Of a stretch of DNA of 64,000 nucleotides, positions 8,790 through 17,054 are shown piece after piece. The translations under genes and the position numbers were made by a program. The stretch spans positions 1-64,000 of the forward strand of contig CAYSDZ010000006.1 of assembly GCA_964429915.1 (NCBI GenBank), given 5' to 3'. Positions within the stretch are counted from its first letter, which is position 1. Every line of letters begins with the position of its first letter. The notes beneath the pieces are model-generated. The model searched no databases, was not told where the DNA came from, and worked only from the letters and a program-made list of their open reading frames with translations. The DNA comes from Alteromonas_F sp964429915. Its GTDB lineage: Bacteria > Pseudomonadota > Gammaproteobacteria > Enterobacterales > Alteromonadaceae.

Positions 8790-8834
8790 GCTTATGTCAG
8801 TTCCTTTTTTAAAATCAGTGGCTAGTAAACCTGC

Positions 8835-10097
8835 ATGCAAAACAAGGTTTTAATTGTTGAAAGTATCCCTCGATTAGCAAATATGTTGTCGCGTTTAGTG
8901 ATGCAGGCGAACCTTCATCCAATCCGCTGCCATAGCTTTCACGACGCTAAAAAACAGTATTTTAGTTGTTTACCTGAAACGCTGTTGTGTGTACTTGTCA
9001 GCCACGTGCAAGACGACGCCGAACCGTATCAAGCCATTGAGTTTTTTTCGCAAGCTTCCATTCCTACTATAGCCTTATCACAAGCCATGCAAAGCGACAT
9101 TCGAGAACGCGTGCTAGTTTACGATATTGTGGATTACATTGGCCTTGAAAACGCGCAAACCGCAGACTATTTGCAGCGGCTTATCCAACGCATTTATAAG
9201 AATAAAAATATTGCCGTAGTGCTGCAAACCACCAGCAAAAAAATGTTGCGTCAAACCGCGCCACTATTACAACGTCATGGTTTTCAAACGTTTTTATCCG
9301 ACAATAAAGCGCGCACTCAAGAATTATTGGATAATCACAATCATATTCAATTGGTCATGATAGATGCACTCGGCGAGCCTAATTTATCTGAATTTATTGC
9401 TGACATTAGAAAAATCGCACCCAAGGACGAATTAGCTGTAGTAGGGATGGCGTATAACGCAGATGACTTCACTGCGGCACACTTCATCAAATGCGGTGCA
9501 ACGGATTTCTTTGACTTACCTTTTGGACATGAAGAGTTTTTACTTAAAACCATGCAGATGCTCGAGGCCATAGAGCATGTTGCATTAATCAGACGAACGG
9601 CCAATCAAGATTATTTGACTGGTTTGCCAAACCGCCGTCATTTTTTTTATGTCACCAATAAATATACGGTCAACCAAAAACAACAACAAACCCTCGCGCT
9701 TATCGACTTAGATCATTTTAAAAACGTCAACGATACCTATGGACATGACGCTGGCGATGCAGTGCTAAAACATCTTGCCAAATTACTTGAGCAAACCCTG
9801 CCACATTGGTTGTTAGCGCGCTTTGGTGGCGAAGAATTTTGCGTGTATATTAATGGAAAAGACAATGTGTCAGCTATTAAAGAACTCGAAAAATTGCGTG
9901 AAACGATCGAACAATCTCACGTTGTTTTTGAAAAAGAGCGCCTTTCCATCACTAGCAGCATTGGCGTAGCGTTTGGTAACAATGCTGAGCTTGAAAACTT
10001 ATTATCAGACGCTGATGACTGGTTATACAAAGCGAAACGAGAAGGGCGAAACAGAGTGTATTACGATACGAGCTTGGTTCGTCTAGATTGTTTATAG
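8835..10097 (+). CDS. Diguanylate cyclase with two receiver-like domains
   Basis: Makes cyclic di-GMP. Domains: a degenerate receiver-like fold (about 1-122) without an obvious phospho-acceptor Asp, a second receiver-like domain (about 125-245) with candidate acceptor D177, and a GGDEF domain (about 255-415) with active-site GGEEF at 331-335. The inhibitory RxxD I-site is absent: the aligned positions read L-P-H-W. The layout resembles PleD (REC-REC-GGDEF). It starts 45 bases after uvrD. The last 20 codons are repeated at 11421-11480 beyond fic (see repeats). The signal and partner kinase are unknown. Confidence 0.9.
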   Translation: MQNKVLIVESIPRLANMLSRLVMQANLHPIRCHSFHDAKKQYFSCLPETLLCVLVSHVQDDAEPYQAIEFFSQASIPTIALSQAMQSDIRERVLVYDIVDYIGLENAQTADYLQRLIQRIYKNKNIAVVLQTTSKKMLRQTAPLLQRHGFQTFLSDNKARTQELLDNHNHIQLVMIDALGEPNLSEFIADIRKIAPKDELAVVGMAYNADDFTAAHFIKCGATDFFDLPFGHEEFLLKTMQMLEAIEHVALIRRTANQDYLTGLPNRRHFFYVTNKYTVNQKQQQTLALIDLDHFKNVNDTYGHDAGDAVLKHLAKLLEQTLPHWLLARFGGEEFCVYINGKDNVSAIKELEKLRETIEQSHVVFEKERLSITSSIGVAFGNNAELENLLSDADDWLYKAKREGRNRVYYDTSLVRLDCL

Positions 10098-10104
10098 CTT
10101 CTTA
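10038..10104. repeat. 67-bp direct repeat, copy 1 (cyclase 3' end)
   Basis: Matches 11421-11487 at 63 of 67 positions in the same orientation. This copy is the last 20 codons and stop of the diguanylate cyclase plus 7 bases. The first TGTCGAT element of the fic control region starts immediately after it. The two copies bracket the fic gene. Confidence 0.9.
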
Positions 10105-10182
10105 TGTCGATTAAATGCAATTTTGTCGATATATCTTCTTTACATGTCGATGCCATCGACATAAGGTGGTTATAATGTCGAT
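10105..10182 (+). promoter_or_regulatory. TGTCGAT repeat operators and promoter of fic
   Basis: Five copies of TGTCGAT lie upstream of fic: direct at 10105-10111, 10124-10130, 10145-10151 and 10176-10182, and inverted at 10155-10161. The third and the inverted copy form a perfect palindrome, ATGTCGATG-C-CATCGACAT (10144-10162). Successive copies are 19, 21, 10 and 21 bases apart, close to multiples of a helical turn, so they would lie on one face of the DNA. A consensus minus-10 TATAAT (10171-10176) runs into the last copy. This looks like an operator array over the fic promoter. The cognate regulator could be the winged-helix tail of Fic itself, which is an inference. Confidence 0.7.
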
Positions 10183-10201
10183 AAATTAAAGATTTTTAAA
10201 C

Positions 10202-11314
10202 ATGACTTGGCAAGCCGAAGTGCCTTTCAACACCATGCCAAAGTTGCCACCCAAAGGCCAAGTGCTGGAAAGCATTGAAATACTCAAAGCCTGCATTCCT
10301 GCTAGAGCGGCTTTAGCTGAATTAAAACAAGCTGGCGAACTTTTGCCTAATCAGGGCCTATTGATCAACCTTATTCCATTACTTGAAGCAAAAGACAGCT
10401 CAGAAATTGAAAATATAGTCACCACCTCTGACCGACTATTTCAATTTGCTCAGGAAGACAGCGCAGCAGACAACGCTACTAAAGAAGCACTTCGCTATCG
10501 CACGGCTCTTTACGAAGGATTCAAGCAGCTCGCACAACGGCCACTAAACACAAACACCGCAGTCGAGGTGTGCAGCACTATAAAGTCAGTAGCAATGGAT
10601 ATAAGAACCGTTCCGGGAACGGTGTTGAGCAATCAAGCATCGGGTGAAATAATATACACGCCACCTGTAGGTGAAGATGTGTTGCGTAATTTGCTATCGA
10701 ATTGGGAGCAGTTCCTTCATGCAGAAGATGATATCGATCCACTGATAAAAATGGCGGTGTCTCATTACCAATTTGAAGCAATCCACCCTTTTACCGACGG
10801 TAACGGTCGTACAGGAAGGGTAATGAATATCCTGTATTTAATAGACCAAGAATTACTCACTTTACCGATTTTGTATTTGAGCCGTCATATCGTTCAGAAC
10901 AAACAAGATTATTATCGATTGTTATTGTCTGTCACCCGTGATGGCGAATGGCAGCCGTGGATAATTTATATGCTCAAAGCTGTTGAACAAACAGCTACAT
11001 GGACAAGCAATAAAATTGCAGCAGTGAAAAAGTTGATCGAACACACTACTGAATATATTCAAAGCCAATTACCTAAAATATACAGCCATGAATTAGTGCA
11101 AGTGATCTTCGAACAACCGTATTGCCGCATTTACAACTTAGTAGAAAGTAATATAGCGAAGCGACAAACAGGCTCTGTTTATCTAAAGAAACTCTGCGAC
11201 ATAGGAGTGCTAAGCGAAATAACAGCAGGAAAAGAAAAGCTATTTGTTCATCCTAAACTAATCTCGTTAATGACAACTGACAATAATAATTTCTCGCTTT
11301 ATCAAAACGCTTAG
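10202..11314 (+). CDS. fic: Fic-family AMP transferase (SoFic-like) with C-terminal winged helix
   Basis: Enzyme of the Fic fold, which transfers AMP from ATP to target hydroxyls. The intact active motif H195-PFTDGNGRTG-R206 fits HPFxDGNGRxxR. An N-terminal inhibitory helix S66-S-E-I-E70-N71 fits [S/T]xxxE[G/N], making this a class II, self-inhibited Fic like Shewanella SoFic. Residues 290-350 ('YNLVESNIAKRQTGSVYLKKL') look like a winged helix-turn-helix. The 370-aa length fits. No strong ribosome-binding site precedes ATG 10202. The gene has its own repeat-rich control region, a dispersed repeat downstream, and a 67-bp direct repeat on both sides, which suggests acquisition as a unit. The target protein is unknown. 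Confidence 0.92.
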   Translation: MTWQAEVPFNTMPKLPPKGQVLESIEILKACIPARAALAELKQAGELLPNQGLLINLIPLLEAKDSSEIENIVTTSDRLFQFAQEDSAADNATKEALRYRTALYEGFKQLAQRPLNTNTAVEVCSTIKSVAMDIRTVPGTVLSNQASGEIIYTPPVGEDVLRNLLSNWEQFLHAEDDIDPLIKMAVSHYQFEAIHPFTDGNGRTGRVMNILYLIDQELLTLPILYLSRHIVQNKQDYYRLLLSVTRDGEWQPWIIYMLKAVEQTATWTSNKIAAVKKLIEHTTEYIQSQLPKIYSHELVQVIFEQPYCRIYNLVESNIAKRQTGSVYLKKLCDIGVLSEITAGKEKLFVHPKLISLMTTDNNNFSLYQNA

Positions 11315-11350
11315 AGCCGATTCATAGAGAAAGAATAAAGAAATAATTGA

Positions 11351-11414
11351 CTTAAATGCCCGTTCCACCTCAAAGTGCTCGTTTCAGCGAACGAATAGAA
11401 GGATTTAAACAAGG
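11351..11414 (-). repeat. Dispersed intergenic repeat, copy 1
   Basis: Read on the minus strand, this 64-base stretch aligns with 46928-46991 at about 70% identity, including the shared cores TTCG-TCGCTGAA and TTGAGGT-GA. A partial third copy is at 46891-46927. It lies between the fic stop and the second copy of the 67-bp repeat. It looks like a short genome-wide intergenic element. I cannot name the family. Confidence 0.6.
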
Positions 11415-11420
11415 AAAATT

Positions 11421-11487
11421 CGAGAAGGGCGAAACAGGGTGTATTACGATACGAACTTGGTTCGTCTAGATTGTTTATAGCCTCGTA
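11421..11487. repeat. 67-bp direct repeat, copy 2 (rarD 3' end)
   Basis: Second copy of the 10038-10104 tract, 63/67 identical. In the plus direction it still encodes the last 20 codons and stop of the diguanylate cyclase, with one amino-acid change (Ser to Asn). In the minus direction it encodes the last 14 codons and the stop of rarD. Beyond the exact match both copies continue into a TCGAT stretch, so the original homology may be slightly longer. Confidence 0.9.
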
Positions 11488-12358
11488 GAGAGTCGATACA
11501 AAACAACACAACGCCAGACCATACAAAACCAAAGATGATGGCTTTTTGCGTGCTAAACACCTCATCGTAAACCGTTACCGCAATAATGAACATAATAGAC
11601 GGGCCGATGTATTGCAAAAAACCCACGCTTGAATACGTTAGACGCTTGGCAGCAGCAATAAAACAGAGTAACGGCGCGGTAGTAAGCGCTCCCAAACCAA
11701 TAAGTAATACATTTTGTTCTATTTCGTTGCTGACCATGTTGCTCTGTTGTGACGCGAAAAAAAACAAATACACTAAAGCGACAGGAAACATAAATACCGT
11801 TTCTACTGCCAAACCGGGCACGGGCGCTATTGACACCATTTTTCGTAAAAGCCCGTAGGTGCTGAAACTTATCGCAAGGCTTAAGGCAATCCATGGCAAC
11901 GAACCAAAGCCAATCATTAAGGCAGCAACCCCGACGACTACCAACCCAACAGCCACATGCTGTAAAGGTCTCAGGCGCTCTTGCAAAAATACAGCGCCAA
12001 ATAACACATTAATTAATGGATTGATGTAATAGCCTAAGCTGGCTTCTAATATACGGCCATGATTGACTGCCCAAATATAAATCAACCAATTTACGGCTAA
12101 CAATACACTTGCAGTAAACAAAATAAGCAAGCGCTTGGGTGAACGAAAGCCTTCAATAAATTCCGGCAAGCGCTTAGTGACAAACAATAAACCCAACAGT
12201 AAAAACAGTGACCACACCATTCTGTGCGTTAAAATTTCAAATGCAGGTATGTGCCCAAGCTGTTTAAAGTAAAAAGGTGCCAAGCCCCACATTATGTAGG
12301 CAACAATACCGTATAGCACCCCTTCTTTTGCTGTAGAACTGACAGAATTTTGGTTCAT
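11444..12358 (-). CDS. rarD: RarD-type EamA-family transporter
   Basis: Inner-membrane protein of the drug/metabolite transporter superfamily. The opening 'GVLYGIVAYIMWGLAPFYFKQLGHIPAFEILTHRMVWS' (residues about 12-50) is the RarD signature, and ten hydrophobic helices follow in 304 residues. E. coli RarD is linked to chloramphenicol sensitivity; its true substrate is unknown. The start is ATG 12358, divergent from recQ with an 86-base gap. Its last 14 codons lie inside the duplicated tract shared with the cyclase gene, so in the ancestor the two genes probably overlapped tail to tail. Confidence 0.9.
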   Translation of the reverse strand: MNQNSVSSTAKEGVLYGIVAYIMWGLAPFYFKQLGHIPAFEILTHRMVWSLFLLLGLLFVTKRLPEFIEGFRSPKRLLILFTASVLLAVNWLIYIWAVNHGRILEASLGYYINPLINVLFGAVFLQERLRPLQHVAVGLVVVGVAALMIGFGSLPWIALSLAISFSTYGLLRKMVSIAPVPGLAVETVFMFPVALVYLFFFASQQSNMVSNEIEQNVLLIGLGALTTAPLLCFIAAAKRLTYSSVGFLQYIGPSIMFIIAVTVYDEVFSTQKAIIFGFVWSGVVLFCIDSLRGYKQSRRTKFVS

Positions 12359-12444
12359 CGACGTACGCCTATCAAAACAATATTTTTACACATTTAAGAC
12401 TAATGTACAGTGACCCTGAGAGATAAAATACGTAAACTAAGGTC

Positions 12445-14253
12445 ATGAAAGCATTCTCTACTTCTTCTTGCCAAGATGCACTGAAAAATGTATTTGGCTA
12501 CGACAACTTCCGCGACGGCCAACGGGCGGTGATCGAACAGATACTCGATGGTAAAGACGCACTGGTATTGATGCCAACTGGCGGAGGAAAATCAATTTGT
12601 TATCAGCTTCCTGCGGTCTTATTGGACGGAATAACTCTGGTTATTTCACCCCTTATTTCGCTGATGCAAGATCAAGTAGAGCAAGTGACTGAACTGGGCG
12701 TTAAAGCAGCTTACTTCAACTCATCACAAGATGAAGAAACACAACATACTATAATTCAACAGATTCAAAGCAACGAACTCGACTTATTATATGTATCACC
12801 AGAAAAAGCGCTACAAGGTTATTTTCAATCTATTTTAAGTACTGCGTCTATCTCCTTAATTGCCATTGACGAAGCCCATTGCGTTTCGCAGTGGGGGCAT
12901 GACTTTCGCGCAGATTATCGTTCTTTACACCAGTTAAAACAGCGCTTTCCTTCTACACCAATGATAGGGCTTACCGCAACTGCGGATGTCACAACGCAAG
13001 CCGATATTGTCGCCCAACTGGGTATGGTTACACCCTATATTCATAAAGGTAGTTTTGACAGACCCAACATACGTTATCGGGTTATTCAAAAGTACAAGCC
13101 GTTTGAGCAAGTGGCGAAGTATGTAGAGCAGCAAGATGGCAGCGGAATTATTTACTGTAACAGTCGTGCAAAAGTAGACGATCTCGCTGAAAAATTACAA
13201 AAGCGCGGTGTTCGCTGTGGGTCATATCACGCAGGTATGGATGCAGACGAACGCGCTTGGGTACAACGTCAATTTATCACCGATGCATTGCAAGTGGTTG
13301 TTGCTACAGTGGCATTTGGAATGGGTATTAACAAATCTAACGTACGTTATGTCGTGCATCACGATGTGCCCCGTTCGATAGAAAGTTATTACCAAGAAAC
13401 AGGAAGAGCGGGGCGTGACGGGCTTCCCTCAGAAGCCTTATTACTGTTTGATGAAAAAGATGCCGCGAGAGTCAAACAATGGATAGAGCAGGGGGAAAAT
13501 GGTGACAGAGTAGCAGTATGTTTGCAAAAATTTGCCGCCATGGAATCGTTTGGAGAGGCACTGACATGCAGGCGTATGGTGCTACTGAACTACTTTTCGG
13601 AGTTTTCCAGTGAATCCTGCGGAAACTGCGATATATGTCTCGATCCCCCCAAAATGTTTGACGGTTTAGAAATTGCTCAAAAAGTGTTGTCCTGCATACT
13701 GCGTTTACAACAAAATGCGTCCGCACAATATCTCATCGATATTTTACGCGGTAAGAAGCATCAAAAGCTTGCGCCCGAGCATCTTGATTTGTCAACACAT
13801 GGGATTGGCAAGGATAAACCTGACGCATTTTGGCACAGTGTTGTGAATCAATTAATTCACAAAGGTATTATTCGCGTCGATATGGACGCACATGCGACCT
13901 TACGATTAACAGAGGCAGCGCGCCCCATATTGAAAAGTGAAGTTGCTCTGCAATTAGCGACACCGAGGTTAGATTTAAAAACCAATACGCAAACACAGGT
14001 TAAAGATTACGACAAAGCACTGTTTGCACGTATGAAGCACCTTAGAAAAGCGATTGCTGATGAACACAGCGTGCCTCCATTTGTTATTTTCAGTGATGCG
14101 TCACTCATAGACATGGTGCAAAAAATGCCTCTAAATAAAGACGACATGCTAAACGTTTCTGGCGTAGGGAAAACTAAACTGGAGCGATATGGCGATTCCT
14201 TTCTTACGCTTATAGAAGAATATGTTTCGCGTGATCAGGTTGGTGTCGCATAA
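12445..14253 (+). CDS. recQ: ATP-dependent DNA helicase RecQ
   Basis: SF2 3'-5' helicase of the RecF pathway and replication-fork repair. Walker A is MPTGGGKS (about 48-55), the DEAH box is DEAHCVSQWGHDFR, and motif VI is YQETGRAGRDG. The zinc-binding RecQ-C segment carries Cys residues in 'CRRMVLLNYFSE' and 'CGNCDIC'. A winged helix and a single C-terminal HRDC domain (about 525-600, 'HLRKAIADEHSVPPFVIFSD') follow. The 602-residue length is standard. Its last 19 bases overlap the convergent GST gene. Confidence 0.97.
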   Translation: MKAFSTSSCQDALKNVFGYDNFRDGQRAVIEQILDGKDALVLMPTGGGKSICYQLPAVLLDGITLVISPLISLMQDQVEQVTELGVKAAYFNSSQDEETQHTIIQQIQSNELDLLYVSPEKALQGYFQSILSTASISLIAIDEAHCVSQWGHDFRADYRSLHQLKQRFPSTPMIGLTATADVTTQADIVAQLGMVTPYIHKGSFDRPNIRYRVIQKYKPFEQVAKYVEQQDGSGIIYCNSRAKVDDLAEKLQKRGVRCGSYHAGMDADERAWVQRQFITDALQVVVATVAFGMGINKSNVRYVVHHDVPRSIESYYQETGRAGRDGLPSEALLLFDEKDAARVKQWIEQGENGDRVAVCLQKFAAMESFGEALTCRRMVLLNYFSEFSSESCGNCDICLDPPKMFDGLEIAQKVLSCILRLQQNASAQYLIDILRGKKHQKLAPEHLDLSTHGIGKDKPDAFWHSVVNQLIHKGIIRVDMDAHATLRLTEAARPILKSEVALQLATPRLDLKTNTQTQVKDYDKALFARMKHLRKAIADEHSVPPFVIFSDASLIDMVQKMPLNKDDMLNVSGVGKTKLERYGDSFLTLIEEYVSRDQVGVA

Positions 14254-14909
14254 GCGTATGGCAAGGTCGTTTTAAGCCCTTTTTGATACGCTGCCCGCTG
14301 ATGTATACGCTTAACATAAGCTTTAATCGCCGGGTAATGATCCGCCTGCCCCGATGCCACAATCGCCTCTAATGGAAATATCATCTGAAAGTCAACACCG
14401 GTAAGCTGTTCACCGATGAATCCATGATGATTAGCCAAATGCTTTTCAACGTAATCTAAACTGTCGGCTAAATTTTGGCTAAAATAAGCCTCGTTGACAC
14501 CATCGACGAACTTGCTTGTAATAAATGAAAAGGGAAAGGGGACCTTTTGGCTCGCTTTAGACATCACTAATTTTGCTACAACTGGCGGCATTAATGAGCC
14601 TTCTGCAAAATGCAACCAAAAACGATATGCTTGCTGATCTTTCACGTTATCGGGTACCGAAAATAAATGCTGCTCATCGAACTGTTCAATCATAAATTCG
14701 ATAATGGCAGCAGATTCAACCAACACTAAATCGTCAGCACAAATAATTGGCGCTCGTCCTAAAGGATGGATGCGTTTAAATGAATCTGGTGCTAACCCTG
14801 TTTTTGGATCTCGCCGATATTGTTCAAGTTTGTACGTTATGCCCAACTCCTCTGCGAGCCAGACGATGCGTTGAGAACGAGAATTTTCTAAATGATGGAT
14901 CGTGATCAT
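14235..14909 (-). CDS. Glutathione S-transferase family protein
   Basis: Cytoplasmic 224-residue GST with a thioredoxin-fold N-terminal domain (about 1-80) and a helical C-terminal domain. The N-terminal block 'HHLENSRSQRIVWLAEELG' with Ser10/Ser12 in the catalytic position, the cis-Pro 'LGRAPII' and 'ESAAIIEF' glutathione-binding motif are clear. It probably conjugates or reduces electrophiles with glutathione; the substrate is unknown. The 3' end overlaps recQ by 19 bases. Confidence 0.88.
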   Translation of the reverse strand: MITIHHLENSRSQRIVWLAEELGITYKLEQYRRDPKTGLAPDSFKRIHPLGRAPIICADDLVLVESAAIIEFMIEQFDEQHLFSVPDNVKDQQAYRFWLHFAEGSLMPPVVAKLVMSKASQKVPFPFSFITSKFVDGVNEAYFSQNLADSLDYVEKHLANHHGFIGEQLTGVDFQMIFPLEAIVASGQADHYPAIKAYVKRIHQRAAYQKGLKTTLPYAYATPT

Positions 14910-15065
14910 GAGTTGCTACATGTTGATATTGAGTACTATTTACACATAAACACGAGTAATAGATTACTTTTTTAAAAATTCGTGCCGTACAGTCACGCAT
15001 AGAATGCCAAGACTCATGGGCTTTGCTGTATTTTAACAAAAGTATACGGTAGCCCTGCCTTGTTT

Positions 15066-15074
15066 TGGTATAAT
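15066..15074 (+). promoter_or_regulatory. Extended -10 promoter of ribA
   Basis: TGGTATAAT is a perfect extended minus-10 (TGn-TATAAT) 44 bases before the ribA start. No good minus-35 lies at 16-18 bases, which is usual for extended minus-10 promoters. No FMN riboswitch-like structure was seen between it and the gene. Confidence 0.5.
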
Positions 15075-15117
15075 TCAACGCCATAATGCTTCTGGTTAAT
15101 ATTTTAGGTCTTGATTT

Positions 15118-15723
15118 ATGCATTCAACATACGAATACGTTTGCTCAGCAAAGCTACCGACACGCTTTGGTGAGTTTATGATACATGCATTTGTTGAGCC
15201 TAACGGCAAAGAGCACGTTGCATTGTCTTATGGACAATGGGAGACAGGAAGTACAGTACCCATTCGCATTCACTCAGAATGTTTAACGGGCGATGCGCTA
15301 TTTAGCACACGTTGTGACTGCGGATTTCAACTAGAAAAAGCATTAGAAGACATTGTTAACCACGGCTTTGGTGTCATTCTCTACTTACGTCAAGAGGGCC
15401 GTGGTATAGGCTTACTAAACAAAGTGAAGGCTTACAAACTTCAAGATTCAGGACTTGATACGGTCGAAGCTAACGAACACTTAGGTTTTGATGCAGATTT
15501 AAGAGACTATACTATTTGTAAAACGATGCTAGATACCTTGGTGATCTCTCGCGTTTCTTTGATGACTAATAATCCTCGCAAAGTCAAAGCACTCACTGAA
15601 CTTGGTATTGAAATTGTAGAACGCAAGCCTATTGATCATGGCGTAACACCCGATAATGAAAGATATATTGCAACAAAACGAGATAAGCTAGGTCATGCTT
15701 TCAAATCTTCTATTTTTAAATAG
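15118..15723 (+). CDS. ribA: GTP cyclohydrolase II
   Basis: Opens GTP to 2,5-diamino-6-ribosylamino-pyrimidinone phosphate, the first step of riboflavin synthesis. The zinc-site cysteines are visible in 'GDALFSTRCDCG' (about 57-68), followed by YLRQEGRGIGL and 'TNNPRKV'. At 201 residues it is a stand-alone RibA without a fused RibB domain. TAGG lies 10 bases before ATG 15118. It is probably a single-gene transcript from the extended minus-10 promoter. Confidence 0.95.
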   Translation: MHSTYEYVCSAKLPTRFGEFMIHAFVEPNGKEHVALSYGQWETGSTVPIRIHSECLTGDALFSTRCDCGFQLEKALEDIVNHGFGVILYLRQEGRGIGLLNKVKAYKLQDSGLDTVEANEHLGFDADLRDYTICKTMLDTLVISRVSLMTNNPRKVKALTELGIEIVERKPIDHGVTPDNERYIATKRDKLGHAFKSSIFK

Positions 15724-15806
15724 TTAATCCACGATTCAGGTTTCGTTAATTTTTTTCTTTATATGCTCTTCACAAGTCCAGTGTAAGACGAATGTGGAGA
15801 AACAAC

Positions 15807-16226
15807 ATGAAAGTATTTTTACTAGCGTTCTGTTTATCAGTAGGCATGGTGTTCAATGTGCCGTTTGCCGAAGCGCATGGCAACTCGTACCGCAATAGTT
15901 TAGACTATTATTTACAGTCCGCTCATCGCTACCCTAACCAACTCCAAGCCGCGATGATTTGGCGTATAAATAACTCGCATATTAATCTGTCATCTAATTC
16001 TTTCGCATTACGTAAAAAAGGGTGGCATCCTAGTGTAATAGCCGTCATACGCCATCCCGATTTTTATTCCTTTGCCTACAATCAACCGCAATTTCGTAAA
16101 CAGGCCCCTAGAATAAGAAAAACAGACATGTGGAATAATCGTCGATTTAGTACGCAACCATTTAGCAATTTTGATCAGCGTTTTAATCAACGAAGACGTT
16201 CTGTTAGACGGAATTATTGTCGGTAA
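15807..16226 (+). CDS. Small exported basic protein, unknown
   Basis: A 139-residue protein I do not recognise. Residues 1-23 are a clean signal peptide (MKVFLLAFCLSVGMVFNVPFAEA). The mature part is rich in Asn, Arg, Gln and aromatic residues and ends in a strongly basic tail (about 115-139, many Arg) with a final Cys-Arg. I chose ATG 15807 over the in-frame ATG 15792 because GGAG (15797-15800) is correctly spaced and the signal peptide then starts properly. It is probably periplasmic or surface-bound. Nucleic-acid or polyanion binding is only a guess from the charge. Confidence 0.7.
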   Translation: MKVFLLAFCLSVGMVFNVPFAEAHGNSYRNSLDYYLQSAHRYPNQLQAAMIWRINNSHINLSSNSFALRKKGWHPSVIAVIRHPDFYSFAYNQPQFRKQAPRIRKTDMWNNRRFSTQPFSNFDQRFNQRRRSVRRNYCR

Positions 16227-16239
16227 AAAGGCGGGGAGC

Positions 16240-17052
16240 TTAATTTGCTGCCCTCACTTGATCAATTTTAGATGGCAAAAGCTGTAATGCCGACACGAGA
16301 GAAAAATTAAACGCAGGCCCCTCATCTTGCAAGGTACCCGTGGGGAGGTAAAACAGAGCAGTATCCTCTTCCTGCTTCAATTCATACAGCGCAGCATCTA
16401 CTGTTTGCCACTGATTGTCGTACCAAATTTCTGACCATGCGTGGCCAAATGCTTGGGCCTCGGCATGTTCGCTATCATTGTTGGTATGAACGACAATCAC
16501 GGTGCCTAACACAATGCGCGAGGGAATATTATGTGAGCGTGCTAGCGTGGTAGTTAAAACCGCATGCTCTGTACAATCTCCACTTTTTTGTTTGGCGACT
16601 TTCGAAGCAATATGAAAACCGTGTATAGACGTAGTGTCGGTTATGTAATTGGCAACATACTGGGCGAGGTCATCTGTCGGGTCGGGAAAGGCTGAAGGAG
16701 CACGGCTAACAAAGCTTTGTGTTTCGGGTTCAGAAAGATCAATAACGAAACTCTCTTCACTATATGCGAGAATGACCTCACTGTCAGCCAGTGGTATCTT
16801 TGGCAGTAAAATCCCGAGTCTTGTTTCATCAAGCTTTTGAACCTGAATCGTAGGCCATTCTGCCAGTATTTTGATCGCGGTATCGGGCGAATGAACCGGC
16901 ATTTCAAACCCGATTTTTTCAAGCTCCGTAGTAGACAGTTCAATCGTGCTAGTAGTCGGTATTTCAGATAAAAATGTACGCTGTTGAGCATCTACAAAAT
17001 ATGATGCTCCGCTTAATACTAAAAGTAAAAGCAATATGACACTGTTTTTCAT
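16240..17052 (-). CDS. Exported transglutaminase-like (papain-fold) protein
   Basis: A 270-residue protein with a signal peptide (about 1-22) and a transglutaminase-like domain in the C-terminal half. The Cys-His-Asp triad is visible: GDCTEHA (Cys about 159), FGHAWSEIW (His about 203) and TVDAAL (Asp about 218). Bacterial proteins of this fold usually act as peptidases or cross-linkers. The N-terminal 22-120 region has no recognised domain. It starts 2 bases after the stop of the upstream unknown gene, so the two are one operon and probably act together in the periplasm. Confidence 0.8.
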   Translation of the reverse strand: MKNSVILLLLLVLSGASYFVDAQQRTFLSEIPTTSTIELSTTELEKIGFEMPVHSPDTAIKILAEWPTIQVQKLDETRLGILLPKIPLADSEVILAYSEESFVIDLSEPETQSFVSRAPSAFPDPTDDLAQYVANYITDTTSIHGFHIASKVAKQKSGDCTEHAVLTTTLARSHNIPSRIVLGTVIVVHTNNDSEHAEAQAFGHAWSEIWYDNQWQTVDAALYELKQEEDTALFYLPTGTLQDEGPAFNFSLVSALQLLPSKIDQVRAAN

Positions 17053-17054
17053 TG

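Noticed and set aside
13778..13800. Extra copy of the dispersed repeat in recQ (GAGCATCTTGA)
   Set aside because: Only an 11-base match inside conserved coding sequence; the same happens in lysA near 2711.
15792..15806. Upstream ATG for the small secreted protein
   Set aside because: It would bury the ribosome-binding site inside the gene and put charged residues before the signal peptide.
15724..15806. FMN-responsive element near ribA
   Set aside because: No conserved FMN-riboswitch helices before or after the gene.
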